NCBI GenBank assembly: GCA_009392075.1
Contig: VFHG01000061.1
Location: 1-7,750 of the forward strand
Direction of reading: 5' to 3'
DNA: 7,750 nucleotides
Source of the DNA: SAR202 cluster bacterium
GTDB lineage: Bacteria; Chloroflexota; Dehalococcoidia; UBA3495
The notes under the pieces are model-generated. The model worked only from the letters and a program-made list of their open reading frames with translations. It was not told the DNA's origin and ran no database searches. Numbering within the stretch: position 1 is the stretch's first letter; the number at the start of each line of letters is the position of its first letter. Made by a program: the position numbers and the translations under genes. This document shows positions 6,896-7,750 of this stretch, piece by piece.

Positions 6896-6982
6896 CAAGA
6901 CGTCGCGGTAAATCATTCCGGTACAGTATATGTGGCCGATACCAACAACACTCGCATACAGAAGTTTACGTTCAGTGAATAG
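6896..6982 (+). pseudogene. Single NHL-repeat remnant
   Basis: This frame reads QDVAVNHSGTVYVADTNN then TRIQKFTFSE and stops at TAG (6980-6982). It is a near-consensus NHL beta-propeller blade (GVAVD-SGNVYVADT-NNRIQKF). Functional NHL proteins need several blades in series, about 40 residues each. Only one is present: upstream the frame is open to 6704, but it reads as an antisense shadow of the recombinase-like fragment and shows no second blade. It is therefore best seen as the 3' end of a lost or displaced NHL-domain gene. Confidence 0.6.
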
Positions 6983-7062
6983 GTACCGGTTCATTTAGTC
7001 CGCCGTGTGAACGCTACGAAATAAGTTAAGATACCCGGCCTTCCTCGGTGTACGACCAGGTT

Positions 7063-7086
7063 ACGTCGACCCCTTGGCGTCGACGT
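7063..7086. promoter_or_regulatory. 8-bp perfect dyad over the hydrolase -35 region
   Basis: ACGTCGAC (7063-7070) and GTCGACGT (7079-7086) form an exact inverted repeat with an 8-base spacer. It overlaps the proposed -35 hexamer (7074-7079) of the hydrolase promoter, the position of many repressor operators. The 16-base centre-to-centre spacing suits a dimeric helix-turn-helix regulator. No regulator gene is in the window. Confidence 0.45.
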
Positions 7087-7102
7087 GGTTGGAAATTACA
7101 AT
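7074..7102 (+). promoter_or_regulatory. Sigma-70-type promoter of the alpha/beta hydrolase
   Basis: TTGGCG (7074-7079) matches 4 of 6 bases of the -35 consensus and TACAAT (7097-7102) matches 5 of 6 of the -10, with the ideal 17-base spacer. Transcription would begin near 7109, leaving a leader of about 86 bases before the ATG. Confidence 0.5.
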
Positions 7103-7185
7103 GCCCTTGCCCAACCGAGCCACGACACCTCATCTGAAGCCTACCGGCCACCGGATAGCCACCAAAGTGAAAACAATACAAGACC

Positions 7186-7191
7186 AGGAGG
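7186..7191 (+). promoter_or_regulatory. Ribosome binding site of the alpha/beta hydrolase
   Basis: AGGAGG matches the Shine-Dalgarno consensus fully and lies three bases before the ATG at 7195, a short but workable distance. It fixes the start of this truncated gene. Confidence 0.8.
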
Positions 7192-7194
7192 ACC

Positions 7195-7750
7195 ATGCCA
7201 GATTTGACATCCGGTTCTGTACAAGCTAACGGCATCAACTTTCACTACCTGGAAATGGGTGAAGGCCCCTTGGCATTGTGCATGCACGGGTTCCCAGACC
7301 ACGCGTATTCCTTCCGGCATCTACTACCGGATCTCGCCAAAGCTGGATTTCGGGGAGTCGCCCCATTTATGAGGGGGTATGCGCCCACCGAGGCGCCGAG
7401 AGACGGCCGCTACCAGACCGCCCTATTGAGCCAAGATGTGCTGGCATTGATAGGCGCGTTGGGTTTTGACCAGGCCTATTTGATAGGGAATGATTGGGGA
7501 GCAACCGCTGTCAGTGGAGCAGCGGTCCTGGAGCCTGAGAAGGTCACTAAACTTGTGACCTTAGCGTCAGGCCGAGCCGACGAAGATTTGCGGATGGATT
7601 TTCAGTTCCTGAAAGGGACGTGGCACTCTTACTATTTCCAACTCCCCGCGGCGGAAGCCACTCTGGCCCACAATGACTTCGCGTTCATCGAGGCGTGGTG
7701 GAGGGACGCAGCTCCCGAATGGGACATACCCGAGGAGTACATCCGGAGCA
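7195..7750 (+). CDS. Alpha/beta hydrolase, epoxide hydrolase-like, 3' end missing
   Basis: The window ends after 185 codons of a protein that is normally about 290-320 residues. It begins MPDLTSGSVQANGINFHYLE, the usual first strands of the fold. HGFPD (31-35) is the oxyanion-hole motif of epoxide hydrolases and haloalkane dehalogenases, and FMRGYAPTEAP (58-68) matches their conserved RGYG-S region. The nucleophile elbow is GNDWGA (98-103), with Asp100 as the nucleophile, so an ester-forming Asp mechanism rather than a serine esterase is expected. Asn99 replaces the usual His of GHDWG. The cap domain starts near residue 130; the catalytic His and second acid lie beyond the window. Epoxide hydrolysis is the likeliest activity, with dehalogenation an alternative. 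Start, ribosome binding site and promoter are clear. It looks to be transcribed on its own. Confidence 0.88.
   Translation, partial: MPDLTSGSVQANGINFHYLEMGEGPLALCMHGFPDHAYSFRHLLPDLAKAGFRGVAPFMRGYAPTEAPRDGRYQTALLSQDVLALIGALGFDQAYLIGNDWGATAVSGAAVLEPEKVTKLVTLASGRADEDLRMDFQFLKGTWHSYYFQLPAAEATLAHNDFAFIEAWWRDAAPEWDIPEEYIRS

Larger units (their letters stand above)
6591..7194. other. Long gap with gene fragments and a hydrolase leader
   Basis: These 604 bases hold no intact gene. The left part carries a minus-strand fragment like a serine-recombinase C-terminus with an in-frame stop, joined near base 6895 to one plus-strand NHL repeat. Around 6877-6890 is a 14-bp palindrome (half-site GCACCCC). The right part, about 6983-7194, is the leader of the hydrolase gene, with a promoter, a dyad and a ribosome binding site described separately. 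The rest looks like decayed or non-coding DNA. Confidence 0.6.

Noticed and set aside
6896..6982. Minus-strand translation resembling the GIGNIY region of formamidopyrimidine-DNA glycosylase
   Set aside because: It is the antisense of the much clearer plus-strand NHL repeat, and no other glycosylase motif is nearby.
1..7750. A novel defence or biosynthetic system
   Set aside because: All five firm genes belong to common enzyme or transporter families. No nuclease-ATPase pairing, repeat array or multi-gene operon is present, so no new system is claimed.

Overview
This is bacterial DNA of moderate GC content with a sparse layout: five recognisable protein genes separated by gaps of about 175 to 720 bases. 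The genes are metabolic rather than housekeeping: an FAD-dependent GMC oxidoreductase, an iron-type alcohol dehydrogenase, a metal-dependent amidohydrolase, an MFS exporter-type transporter and the start of an epoxide-hydrolase-like alpha/beta hydrolase. The mix, together with a short N-terminal fragment and a recombinase-like fragment that look familiar from uncultured Chloroflexota (SAR202 or Dehalococcoidia-like), suggests such an organism. That assignment is inference and no taxonomic marker gene is present.

Layout. Bases 1-338 hold no convincing gene. They contain an open frame cut by the left edge, a run of three back-to-back stem-loops (178-276) whose first arm resembles a tRNA D-arm, and a perfect 24-bp palindrome (288-311). 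The GMC oxidoreductase (339-1886, minus) starts at GTG behind a strong Shine-Dalgarno. The gap 1887-2410 has no firm gene, only an unassigned 100-codon open frame on the minus strand. The Fe-ADH (2411-3520, minus, TTG start) is divergent from the amidohydrolase (3697-5040, plus), with 176 bp between their starts. The amidohydrolase converges on the MFS transporter (5251-6477, minus, TTG start).

Bases 6478-7194 are a small graveyard of gene pieces. A 38-codon ORF ends in a TTGA overlap with the MFS start. A minus-strand fragment resembling a serine-recombinase C-terminus carries an in-frame TAG. It abuts one intact NHL repeat on the plus strand, whose frame then stops. After this come a well-formed sigma-70-type promoter with a dyad over its -35 box, an AGGAGG ribosome binding site, and the alpha/beta hydrolase (7195 to the window end, truncated).

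The genes read as a loose collection for oxidation and hydrolysis of small organic compounds, not one operon: adjacent genes are mostly convergent, divergent or widely spaced. No defence system, CRISPR array, complete mobile element or complete RNA gene was found. The features most worth checking are the fragment junction at 6474-6982, the operator-like dyad before the hydrolase, the altered metal site of the Fe-ADH and the tandem hairpins near the left edge.
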